A DNA stretch of 10,281 nucleotides, taken from the NCBI GenBank assembly GCA_964354145.1, contig CAYGXX010000026.1, forward strand, positions 1 through 10,281, written 5' to 3'. This document shows, piece by piece, positions 1 through 6,349 of the stretch. Numbering within the stretch: position 1 is the first letter of the stretch; each line of letters starts with the position of its first letter. The translations under genes and the position numbers were made by a program. Under the pieces are notes generated by a model. It did not search any database and was not told the DNA's origin. It saw only the letters and a program-made list of their open reading frames with translations. This stretch comes from UBA10110 sp964354145. Lineage in GTDB: Bacteria > Patescibacteriota > Kazan-3B-28 > UBA10110.

Positions 1-33
1 GGAAAAAATAATAACCCCCTCAAGTTGGAGAGG
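1..33 (-). terminator. Probable leftward Rho-independent terminator
   Basis: Read on the minus strand, CCTCTC and GAGGGG form a 6-bp stem (one G-U pair) around the loop CAACTT, followed at once by GTTATTATTTTTT. On the plus strand the arms are GAGAGG at 28-33 and CCCCTC at 16-21, with the A-rich stretch at 1-13 acting as the U-tract of a leftward transcript. There is no T-run on the plus-strand side, so a leftward transcript is the better reading. What it would terminate is not clear, because no minus-strand gene is visible in 34-300. Confidence 0.42.
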
Positions 34-39
34 AAATGA

Positions 40-145
40 TACCCCTCTTAAGATAAGAGGGGTAGGCAGTGCCCCGCGATAGCGACATCTATATCGGAAG
101 AGGATAAATATCATATTTCCGATGAGATGGAGCTTATGCTGGGGG
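40..145. other. Foldable non-coding segment, possible structured RNA
   Basis: Several nested complementary segments are visible. TACCCCTCTT (40-49) pairs perfectly with AAGAGGGGTA (55-64) around a 5-nt loop. CCC (72-74) can pair with the G-run at 141-145 and enclose three further hairpins: CGC/GCG (75-77, 82-84), a long arm CATCT/AGATG (86-90, 125-129) continued by TCGGAA/TTCCGA (94-99, 117-122), and AGC/GCT (131-133, 138-140). The first hairpin has no T-tract on either side, so it is not a standard terminator. No ORF with a plausible start fills the stretch; a minus-strand frame open from about 147 to the window edge has no ribosome-binding site. I compared it by eye with RNase P RNA, tmRNA, SRP RNA and common riboswitches and recognise none. 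It could be a small RNA transcribed leftward into the terminator at 1-33, a degenerate repeat, or chance. Confidence 0.25.
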
Positions 146-187
146 AGTTATGAGAACCGTTAAAAATAGGATGGGGATAAGGCCAGA

Positions 188-216
188 TTGACAAAAACTT
201 GCTTCCTAGCTACACT
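188..216 (+). promoter_or_regulatory. Sigma70-type promoter for the surface-protein gene
   Basis: A perfect -35 box TTGACA (188-193) is followed after 17 bases by TACACT (211-216), which matches the TATAAT consensus at four of six positions. Transcription would start near 222-224 and leave a leader of about 80 bases before the ATG at 305. No other gene lies between the promoter and that start. Confidence 0.7.
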
Positions 217-261
217 TTTCCTGTGGGTGGAGATGATAATTTTAGTTTTAATAAAAAATAA

Positions 262-285
262 ACCGGCGGCGAGCATGCTTCCGGT
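262..285. other. Inverted repeat in the leader of the surface-protein gene
   Basis: ACCGG (262-266) and CCGGT (281-285) flank a 14-base loop that contains the palindrome AGCATGCT (272-279). The hairpin would sit about 20 bases upstream of the start codon in the leader transcript. On the minus strand the stem is followed by TTATTTTTTATT, so it could instead be a weak leftward terminator. It may help insulate or control the downstream gene; nothing decides between these readings. Confidence 0.3.
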
Positions 286-304
286 GTCTTATTATTAAGT
301 ATTT

Positions 305-3300
305 ATGGCTATGAAGAAAGTAGCATTGCATAGGTTAGTCTCGCTGATAGCGGGTGTGTCTTTAGCGTTCAGTAGTTTAGTGCCAGGCGGAGCTGCAGCA
401 TTGGCTTTTCACGAAGAGTGCAGTGACGCAAATATAATTGTTAATGGCAGCTTCGAGGATCCAGTAGTTGCTAATGAAGCCAATTGGGATATTTATGATT
501 CCATCCCTGGCTGGCAGGCAGAATGGCGGGAGGATGTACCAGCTATTTGGAACGATTTTCAACGGCCACCGGCTCAAATTGAATTGGAAAAAGGTTATTC
601 TGGTTGGCTAGCCCAAGATGGCAACCAACTCACCGAATTAGATACTGACTGGGCGGGACCAAATGGGCCATTAAATGGCGAGCCGGCTTCTATCCATCTA
701 TGGCAAGATGTTGCCACGGTTCCCGGTGCTAACTATGAAATTAAATTTTGGACTTCACCTCGGCCTGGGATAGGTACAGTTGACAATGTAACGGAAGCGA
801 AGTTTGGCAGTACCATTTTAGGCGTTATTACTGAAGACGGCGCTACTAATACTAATACAGCTTGGACAGAATATGTTTACACAGCGGCTGCCGTTGCGGC
901 CACGACTCGACTTATGTTCACCGATTTGGGAACAGCCAATTCTTTGGGAGGATTTCTGGACAATGTGACCGTATCTCGGATTTGTGAGCCTGAGCCGGAT
1001 CCTTGCGAATTTGGTGACCAGACCGGCTGGTATGGCGAATATTTCAACTATTCCCGGAACCATCCCGATATGAATCTTGATTCCAGTTTATGGCCGGATA
1101 AAACACACGGCGACCCGATGGGGAGTGTTGCACCTTGGACAGCCGATTGGTATACGGGGCAATACTTCCGATTCTGGCAGGTGGATGCCAATTTGGCTTT
1201 TGGTGAAAACTTTTTCCCATTTGATCCACCCAAAGACGAAGAAATTGATAACGGGCACGACTATCATTTCGGAGCGCATTGGACCAGCAAGGTCACTGCT
1301 CCCGCGGACGGCGATTACACCTTCACTTTAAGGAGTGATGATGATGCGTGGTTGTACTTGGATGGCGTATTAATAGCTGAGACTAGCGGAGTTCATCCTC
1401 CTCAAACTATCAACGGAACAATGACACTCACTACCACGCCTAAAATTTTGGATGTTTATTTTGCCGAGCGGCATGTAGTGCAGTCTCATATGTATTTCTC
1501 TTTTACCGGCGACATTTTCCCGCAAATTGTTCCCTATAACCGCGCTTGTCCGCAGCCTGTGCCGGAATTATCCTTAGAAAAAACTGGTGAGTATGATATA
1601 GAAACCAACCAGATTGGTTACACTATTACTTGGAATGTGACCGGTGAAGGTACTCTTTACGACGTGACTATTACCGACGAAGTTCCTACGGGTACTACTT
1701 TTGTTTCTGCTGATAATGGCGGAAATGAATCCGGTGGTGTTGTCACCTGGCTGCTGGGTCATAAAACCGCTCCTGCCAGTGGTGAAGTCCACTTTGTCGT
1801 TTCAGTGGATTCAGCCGAACCCTGGGCAGATACAGTAGTTGCTTATAACCCTGGGCTCCAAAAGGGAGGAGGCCCTCTGCCGGCAGAGAGAATGGATGCC
1901 AATAAAGCGCTTGGCGAAGAAACCGATACCGATGCCCCTCCGATCAATTATGTCAGTTTGGGTTTTGGTGGTGATATCGTCCTGGGATTCAATAATTATA
2001 TTATTGATGGAACAGGCGCTGATATTCATGTAATTGAAACTAGCTACGATAATCCTCCTGCCAGTTCTTATCCAGAAAAAATAGAGGTTCTTGCTTCTCA
2101 AAATGGGTCAAGTTGGGTGTCGCTAGGGACACAAACCAGAAGCGAGATTAATCATGATAATGATTTTGATCTTGGCGATGGTGTGCTGCTCTGGGCAAGA
2201 TACCTTAAATTGGTAGATAAAACCGATCCTGCTAGTTTCCCCAATGATGCTGACGGTTATGATGTGGCGGGAGTAACGGCGCTGCACTCTGGCCCAGCTG
2301 AATGTATGATTGATAACGCTGCTAATATCTCTGGTTTTTCTTACGACCAGAAAACTGTTGAGGCTAATGCTAACACTACTACCCCGATTAATCAGTTAGC
2401 TTGTAGGGCCGATGATACCACTATCATTGCCCACAAGATTGTCTGTGATTCAGAAACTGATCTTCCTAATTGGGGAAATGGCGGGCCGGATATCAATACT
2501 AACACTGCCCAAGATTGGGTTAACCAACATCCGGGTTGCCATTTTGTTGAAGGTTGGGATTTCCAGTGGGGTCCCCAGAATGCTTATGATCCAGGTGACA
2601 TATTGATTGGCCCCGCTAATGCTCCCTGGCAGACTATGCCTCCGACTGACGCTAATGGAATGACCACAATTAAGCTCACGCCTGAAGAAATTGGTAACAA
2701 TAGCTATCTTTGGTTCCGTGAGGTGCTCCAAGATGGATATATTCCATTCACTTTTGATCAAAATGGTGATACTAACGTAGATAACGTTAGTGCCGAGCTC
2801 TATTGCCACATCGATGTGCTCAACTATGACAACTACGATCGCATTGATGGAATTGAGTTAGGTAAAACCTATAATTGTGTCGGGTTTAATACTCCTTCTA
2901 AACCCCCCGCCCACACTGTTTATGGGATGAAATTCAACGATAAGGACGGCGATGGGACTAAAGATGAGGGCGACAACGGTTTGGGCAAGTGGACTATTTA
3001 TGCCAGCAAATTTGTTCAGACCATTCAAGTCGAAGCCCAAAATAGTCTCCCGACCAGTCCTGAATTTTTCACGGATGAATTAGATAATGGCAAAGAATAT
3101 ATTTTGCGCGTGTCTGGAATATATGATGCTAATGATGGCATCACCACTGATGCTAAATACTCTATTCGTTCTGGTCCAGATTGGACGGACATAGTGGAAA
3201 ATTACGAATGGTATGGCGCGACGCTGTTGGATCTCTTTGTTGACAATGTTGCACCGAACTGGGGCGTCTTCAATCCCAGTCATGTCTATTGGAGAACAAT

Positions 3301-4735
3301 TACCGGTACGGGCGCTCAAGTTAAATTACAAATTTATGAAATCTATGCCCAAAATGACAGCGGAGCGCTAACTGTCGATGTTTATGAAGTAATCGATAAA
3401 CAAATCACTGATGATGAGGGCAACTATCATTTTGTCTTCCCGGAAGATATCGGGGAGGTGATGATTTCCGAGCAAACTCAAGACGGTTGGTTAGAAACTC
3501 TGCCGTCTCCAGAAGGTTATTATATGGTTTCTACTGATGAGAATTACGCAGATAAAGATTTTGGCAACTATTACACTGTACAACTGCCAGGCTCGGTTAC
3601 CGGTATGAAGTTTAATGATTATGATGACAACGGCATCAAGGATGGAAACGACAATGGGCTGCCTGGCTGGACGATCTACGCCGGTCAGCTGCAAGATACT
3701 TTTGAAGTAAATTCTTACTACGAAGATCCAGATATGCCAGCGGTGGTTAATTCCGGCATCTTAGAGAACGGGCAGAAGTATTTCTTGCGTGTTTCCCAGA
3801 CCTTCTTAGCCGGGGATAGCATCACTGCTGACGCCAAATACTCCATCCGCAGCGGTCCGGACTGGACAGACATAGTAGAAAATTATGGCGGCTATGAGCC
3901 AGGTCTTCTCGAACTCTGGATGGATAGTGCACTAGTTAATTGGGGTGCATTCAACGCGAGTCATGTTTATTGGCACACGGTGGTAGGCAATGGTAATCCA
4001 GCATACTTCTATATCAAAGATATCTGGCCTATCAACAATCAAGGGAAGTTAAAGGTTGAAGTCTTCAAAGTCGTAGCGGAAGCTGTTACGGGTGAGGATG
4101 GCAGTTATGATTTAGTTTTGCCTGACGAGCTCACTGGCGAGGTAGTAATTGCTGAAGAAACTCAAGAAGGTTGGACACAAACCTATCCGATGCCGGATGG
4201 CTATCATACGGTATCTGCTGATGGTTTGACTCCTGACATTAACTTTGGCAACCACGATACCACTATCCAAGAAGGTGGCAATAACCCGACTGGTGGTGAA
4301 GAAAATCCTCCTACTGGCGGTGGTGGTGGAAGTGCCCAAGGCGATATCACGGGTGATAACGGAACTGGCCCCGCTCTTAATCCAAGTGGTGGCACTGGCG
4401 GTGGCGGAGAAGGTGGTGGTCCAATCGTAACTAGTCCAACCGGCGGTGAGTCTGGTGGACAGGAAGTAGCGGGAGAAACGGAAGAGAATAATGGCGGTGG
4501 TAGTGGTGGCACTGGTGGTTCTTCTGGCCATCAAATTGCTCTGGGTGATGAAGGCAATGTGCAGGATCAAGGCGATGTGTTGGGAGAGGAAACTGATGAT
4601 CAAGATACTTGCGGAGATCAAGAAAATTGCAATGTTTGGAAGATCTTGGGTATCGGAGGCATTTCGCTGTTATTGCTGTTATTGATTCTTTATACCATCT
4701 ATAAGTTAACTCGCAAACAACAAGGCAATCGTTAA
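305..4735 (+). CDS. Giant modular cell-surface protein (fibro-slime/PA14, DUF11, SdrD_B-like repeats, C-terminal membrane anchor)
   Basis: This is a 1476-residue secreted protein held by one C-terminal helix. Residues 1-34 form a signal peptide (KK, hydrophobic core, likely cleavage after ALA). In order follow: a carbohydrate-binding-like sandwich opening NIIVNGSFEDP (about 43-226); a PA14/fibro-slime domain (about 238-402; SDDDAWLYLDG, YFAERH); a DUF11 domain (about 421-503); a discoidin-like domain (about 505-662; YVSLGFGGDIVLGF); an unassigned Cys-containing region (663-868); and two tandem SdrD_B-like units (872-1093, 1098-1317) with Asp-rich, probably calcium-binding loops (from D879 and D1105). 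A Gly/Pro/Ser/Thr-rich stalk (about 1320-1420), a VLGEE motif (1425-1429), a membrane helix (1446-1466) and the basic tail KLTRKQQGNR close it. There is no LPXTG motif. Adhesion or surface-layer function is inferred from the modules; the ligand is unknown. The ATG at 305 has no clear Shine-Dalgarno site, and the ATG at 311 is an alternative. Confidence 0.93.
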   Translation: MAMKKVALHRLVSLIAGVSLAFSSLVPGGAAALAFHEECSDANIIVNGSFEDPVVANEANWDIYDSIPGWQAEWREDVPAIWNDFQRPPAQIELEKGYSGWLAQDGNQLTELDTDWAGPNGPLNGEPASIHLWQDVATVPGANYEIKFWTSPRPGIGTVDNVTEAKFGSTILGVITEDGATNTNTAWTEYVYTAAAVAATTRLMFTDLGTANSLGGFLDNVTVSRICEPEPDPCEFGDQTGWYGEYFNYSRNHPDMNLDSSLWPDKTHGDPMGSVAPWTADWYTGQYFRFWQVDANLAFGENFFPFDPPKDEEIDNGHDYHFGAHWTSKVTAPADGDYTFTLRSDDDAWLYLDGVLIAETSGVHPPQTINGTMTLTTTPKILDVYFAERHVVQSHMYFSFTGDIFPQIVPYNRACPQPVPELSLEKTGEYDIETNQIGYTITWNVTGEGTLYDVTITDEVPTGTTFVSADNGGNESGGVVTWLLGHKTAPASGEVHFVVSVDSAEPWADTVVAYNPGLQKGGGPLPAERMDANKALGEETDTDAPPINYVSLGFGGDIVLGFNNYIIDGTGADIHVIETSYDNPPASSYPEKIEVLASQNGSSWVSLGTQTRSEINHDNDFDLGDGVLLWARYLKLVDKTDPASFPNDADGYDVAGVTALHSGPAECMIDNAANISGFSYDQKTVEANANTTTPINQLACRADDTTIIAHKIVCDSETDLPNWGNGGPDINTNTAQDWVNQHPGCHFVEGWDFQWGPQNAYDPGDILIGPANAPWQTMPPTDANGMTTIKLTPEEIGNNSYLWFREVLQDGYIPFTFDQNGDTNVDNVSAELYCHIDVLNYDNYDRIDGIELGKTYNCVGFNTPSKPPAHTVYGMKFNDKDGDGTKDEGDNGLGKWTIYASKFVQTIQVEAQNSLPTSPEFFTDELDNGKEYILRVSGIYDANDGITTDAKYSIRSGPDWTDIVENYEWYGATLLDLFVDNVAPNWGVFNPSHVYWRTITGTGAQVKLQIYEIYAQNDSGALTVDVYEVIDKQITDDEGNYHFVFPEDIGEVMISEQTQDGWLETLPSPEGYYMVSTDENYADKDFGNYYTVQLPGSVTGMKFNDYDDNGIKDGNDNGLPGWTIYAGQLQDTFEVNSYYEDPDMPAVVNSGILENGQKYFLRVSQTFLAGDSITADAKYSIRSGPDWTDIVENYGGYEPGLLELWMDSALVNWGAFNASHVYWHTVVGNGNPAYFYIKDIWPINNQGKLKVEVFKVVAEAVTGEDGSYDLVLPDELTGEVVIAEETQEGWTQTYPMPDGYHTVSADGLTPDINFGNHDTTIQEGGNNPTGGEENPPTGGGGGSAQGDITGDNGTGPALNPSGGTGGGGEGGGPIVTSPTGGESGGQEVAGETEENNGGGSGGTGGSSGHQIALGDEGNVQDQGDVLGEETDDQDTCGDQENCNVWKILGIGGISLLLLLLILYTIYKLTRKQQGNR
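2918..4255 (+). repeat. Tandem protein repeat: two SdrD_B-like units, each split by the same inserted module
   Basis: Unit 1 (2918-3583) and unit 2 (3596-4255) each begin with GMKFND, an Asp-rich loop and W-T-I-Y-A, and each ends with a segment of the type DGW followed by FGN. Between the two halves sits a module of about 130 residues (about 901-1029 and 1127-1256) that ordinary SdrD_B domains lack. The modules share NGxxYxLRVS, a block of 19 identical residues (949-967 and 1176-1194), NWGxFNxSHVYW and a final strand of the type N-x-G-x-L-x-V-x-V. That last strand and the Y-x-L-R-V-S strand recall the jelly-roll of LecA (PA-IL)-type galactose-binding lectins. This resemblance was judged by eye and is an inference. 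Confidence 0.8.
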
Positions 4736-4750
4736 GTAGTTCTCACTTAA

Positions 4751-4777
4751 GATCCTTCGACTCCGCTCAGAATAACA
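4751..4777. repeat. Partial copy of a GTCAT-type dispersed palindromic repeat
   Basis: The stretch GATCCTTCGACT, then CCGCTCAG and AATAACA, matches the right arm of the fuller element at 4938-4974 apart from a gap and a few changes. It lies just after the stop codon of the surface-protein gene and just before the terminator. Only one arm is present, so this is a decayed or truncated copy. Confidence 0.7.
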
Positions 4778-4783
4778 GACAAA

Positions 4784-4814
4784 AAAGCCAGCCCAAGAAA
4801 ATTGGGCTGGCTTT
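4784..4814. terminator. Strong Rho-independent terminator after the surface-protein gene
   Basis: A perfect 13-bp stem, AAAGCCAGCCCAA (4784-4796) with TTGGGCTGGCTTT (4802-4814), closes a GAAAA loop. An A6 tract at 4781-4786 makes it a good leftward terminator. On the plus strand only TTTAGAATT follows, a shorter U-rich tail, but the stability of the stem and its position 48 bases after the stop codon fit termination of the surface-protein transcript. It probably works both ways. Confidence 0.85.
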
Positions 4815-4844
4815 AGAATTAACCACCCGTCTATATAGGAGGAG

Positions 4845-4873
4845 TTGACAAAATAAGATTTTACTGGTATAAT
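4845..4873 (+). promoter_or_regulatory. Consensus sigma70 promoter with extended -10, upstream of the CAP-domain gene
   Basis: TTGACA (4845-4850), a 17-base spacer and TATAAT (4868-4873) all match the consensus exactly, and TGG directly before the -10 box supplies an extended -10 TGn element. It is the strongest promoter in the window. Transcription would begin near 4880, giving a leader of roughly 95 bases that contains the whole palindromic element at 4902-4974. Confidence 0.88.
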
Positions 4874-4901
4874 ATTATAACAATCTGAATCTTATCTTTT
4901 T

Positions 4902-4974
4902 TGTCATTCCGAACGAAGTCGAGGAATCTAGAGGAAGAGATCCTTCGACTCCACTTCGTTCCGCTCAGGATGAC
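4902..4974. repeat. Dispersed palindromic extragenic element (REP-like) in the CAP-gene leader
   Basis: The left arm (4902-4929) begins TGTCATTCCGAACGAAG and ends GGAATCT. The right arm (4938-4974) is its imperfect reverse complement, beginning AGATCCTTCGACT and ending CAGGATGACA, with about 9 extra bases. The transcript would fold into a long hairpin. Elements of this GTCATTC...GAATGAC style are common as intergenic repeats in many bacterial genomes. It lies between promoter and start codon, and its right end supplies the AGGA that precedes the UUG at 4977. Confidence 0.85.
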
Positions 4975-4976
4975 AA

Positions 4977-5930
4977 TTGAGTAAACTGAAGGTAAAACCA
5001 AAACAAAAAGTGAAAAATCAAAAAGAAAAATTAATGGAGATTTATCCTAAGTGGGGCCGAGGCATCCTACTAGCTGCCAAGGTATTTTTGGTCGCTAGCT
5101 CATCCGTTCTTCTGGTGTCGGCTTACCATCCAGTTTGGGCTCAAAGTTTGCTGGGCAAAGAAATAGAGATTGTTCGTTTAACTAACGACTTACGCCAAAA
5201 GCAAGGACTGTCCCAGTTGACCATAAGTAATGAGCTTAATATTTCCGCCCAAGCCAAAGCCAGCGATATGGCTGTTAATAGTTATTTTGGGCATGTGGAT
5301 AAAAATGGCAATAGGATGTCTTATTGGATGATAATGGCTGGTTATAATTATTTACGGGCTGGCGAAAATCTGGCTAAGGGTTTTTCTGACCCGGAAGATT
5401 TAATAGAGGCCTGGGTGAATAGTCCGACTCATTATGCTAATTTAGTGAATACGCATTATCAAGAGATTGGAGTAGGTGTAGCACAAGGTTATATTGACGG
5501 GCGTTTCACCACTTTTGTTGTTCAACATTTCGGCGAACCAATGCCCGTTATTAGTTTGAATCCTATTAATATAGCCAAACAGGTTAAGGGCGTAATGGGT
5601 GATAGTTCGTCTTTAATTGCAGTCGATGATAATCCAATGATGGTACCATCTTGGCAGCCGTCCAATTCCCGCAATGAATCAACCACTATCAATACCTCTC
5701 CGGCTGGGTTGCTATGGGTGGCTTACCAAGATACTAAAAATATCTTGCAACAGCCCGTCCTGCCCGTATCTCTCGCAGCGGGAGTCGCTGATGTAGGCTT
5801 GCCTCAAAGAGGATATCAAGTAGCTCAGATATTGTTTATGGTATTAGCCTTCTTAGGGTTTTGGAGTTGGGTATCATTATTGATGTGGCCAGTTTATGCT
5901 TGGTTGAGAAAATTGAAAAATAAAATCTAA
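4977..5930 (+). CDS. Membrane-tethered CAP/SCP-domain protein (YkwD-like)
   Basis: This 317-residue protein has a Lys-rich N-terminus, a hydrophobic signal or anchor segment (about 29-50, ending near VWAQ), and a CAP domain at about 63-187. The expected landmarks are present: a cavity His in YFGH (H106), Glu in the G-E-N motif (E130), W146, and the second His in SPTHYANL (H152), followed by GVGVAQG and a strand ending VVQHFGEP. A loose linker (190-260) leads to a hydrophobic stretch (about 281-310) with a basic tail, so the CAP domain probably faces outward between two membrane anchors. Bacterial CAP proteins are mostly uncharacterised, and no enzymatic role is claimed. The UUG at 4977 has AGGA six bases upstream. 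The ATG at 5034 (residue 20) is a serious alternative that gives a more ordinary signal peptide but has no ribosome-binding site. It stands alone between its own promoter and a terminator. Confidence 0.9.
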   Translation: MSKLKVKPKQKVKNQKEKLMEIYPKWGRGILLAAKVFLVASSSVLLVSAYHPVWAQSLLGKEIEIVRLTNDLRQKQGLSQLTISNELNISAQAKASDMAVNSYFGHVDKNGNRMSYWMIMAGYNYLRAGENLAKGFSDPEDLIEAWVNSPTHYANLVNTHYQEIGVGVAQGYIDGRFTTFVVQHFGEPMPVISLNPINIAKQVKGVMGDSSSLIAVDDNPMMVPSWQPSNSRNESTTINTSPAGLLWVAYQDTKNILQQPVLPVSLAAGVADVGLPQRGYQVAQILFMVLAFLGFWSWVSLLMWPVYAWLRKLKNKI

Positions 5931-5955
5931 TCACTAGGTTAATTCACGGGTATAG

Positions 5956-5980
5956 AAAAACCGCCGAGAGGCGGCTTTTT
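5956..5980. terminator. Bidirectional terminator between convergent genes
   Basis: CCGCC (5961-5965) pairs with GGCGG (5970-5974) around a GAGA tetraloop. It is flanked by AAAAA (5956-5960) on the left and TTTTT (5976-5980) on the right. In both directions the stem is followed by a U-run, so it serves the CAP gene ending at 5930 and the minus-strand gene ending at 6004. Confidence 0.9.
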
Positions 5981-6003
5981 CATTGGGAGGTTGTGCCTGT
6001 TCT

Positions 6004-6210
6004 TTAACTGCCGATCTTCCCGTCCTGGGTTCTGGTGGGGACGAAGAAGGAGGCCGATAATGAAACAATTCCACCAAAGACCAGCAGCACCACACAGAAT
6101 AGTGCAGGCTTGAGGTCTGATGGGAGCAGCAGGAGTAAGGATCCGAGAGGGAGCATGGATGCAACCAAGCAAGCCATGCATATGGCGTTTAATGTCACTT
6201 TGATGACCAT
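6004..6210 (-). CDS. Small two-helix membrane protein, unknown function
   Basis: The 68-residue product begins MVIKVTLNAICMACLVA and has two hydrophobic segments (about 5-29 and 35-57) joined by the short turn PSDLK, then a polar tail VPTRTQDGKIGS. The case for a real gene rests on three things: the ATG at 6210 is preceded by AAGGAG at a 7-base spacing, the frame holds a protein with clean transmembrane character, and a terminator that works leftward lies 24 bases past the stop. A longer reading from a UUG at 6234 would place the ribosome-binding site inside the gene and is unlikely. Overlapping frames on both strands here lack such signals. I recognise no family. No convincing minus-strand promoter was found upstream. 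Confidence 0.68.
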   Translation of the reverse strand: MVIKVTLNAICMACLVASMLPLGSLLLLLPSDLKPALFCVVLLVFGGIVSLSASFFVPTRTQDGKIGS

Positions 6211-6217
6211 GGATGTT

Positions 6218-6223
6218 CTCCTT
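6218..6223 (-). promoter_or_regulatory. Shine-Dalgarno site deciding the start at 6210
   Basis: On the minus strand AAGGAG ends 7 bases before the ATG at 6210, and the adjacent A-rich stretch is typical of a strong site. It is the only consensus ribosome-binding site before any gene in the window and fixes the start of the small membrane protein. Confidence 0.75.
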
Positions 6224-6292
6224 TTTCTGTGCAAGGTGCAGGTTAGGCAAATTTATCATGTAATTGAATTATTGTTTACCAGAGCTAATTTC

Positions 6293-6321
6293 TTGACATA
6301 AGGAGTAAAAAGGTGTAAATT
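6293..6321 (+). promoter_or_regulatory. Probable promoter for the M14-type deacylase gene
   Basis: A perfect TTGACA (6293-6298) is followed after 17 bases by TAAATT (6316-6321), four of six matches to consensus. Its leader of about 200 bases would run through the palindromic element at 6350-6431 before the ATG at 6524. A closer weak candidate, TTGATG at 6445 with TAATAC at 6466, has a poor 15-base spacing. The rest of 6211-6523 holds only this promoter, the palindromic repeat and a small inverted repeat. Confidence 0.5.
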
Positions 6322-6349
6322 AAGGGCAGTTTGAACATCGAATTCAATC

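Noticed and set aside
1..114. Minus-strand frame open from about 114 to the window edge, as the start of a gene continuing leftward
   Set aside because: No ribosome-binding site before the possible ATG, and the frame would run through a terminator-like hairpin and T-tract at 1-33.
40..173. RNase P RNA, tmRNA, SRP RNA, hammerhead ribozyme or group I/II intron
   Set aside because: GAGGAAA at 30-36 and CCGATGAG at 119-126 briefly suggested RNase P and hammerhead cores, but the remaining conserved elements are absent on both strands.
2450..2809. Minus-strand open frame of 119 codons inside the surface-protein gene
   Set aside because: It lies wholly opposite a well-supported domain-bearing frame, and its translation shows no recognisable motif and no ribosome-binding site.
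4204..4621. Minus-strand open frames of 102 and 169 codons opposite the Gly-rich stalk
   Set aside because: They are complements of the GGT/GGC-rich repeat coding for Gly and give Pro- or Ser/Thr-rich nonsense; no start signals, and the plus-strand gene is clear.
4751..4974. CRISPR array, because similar sequences recur within 220 bases
   Set aside because: Only one full palindrome and one partial arm are present, with no regular spacing or unique spacers; this is a dispersed palindromic repeat.
5934..6301. Other frames over the small membrane-protein gene (76 and 106 codons minus, 88 codons plus)
   Set aside because: They lack ribosome-binding sites, two of the minus frames run through the terminator at 5956-5980, and their products have no coherent character, unlike the 68-residue frame starting at 6210.
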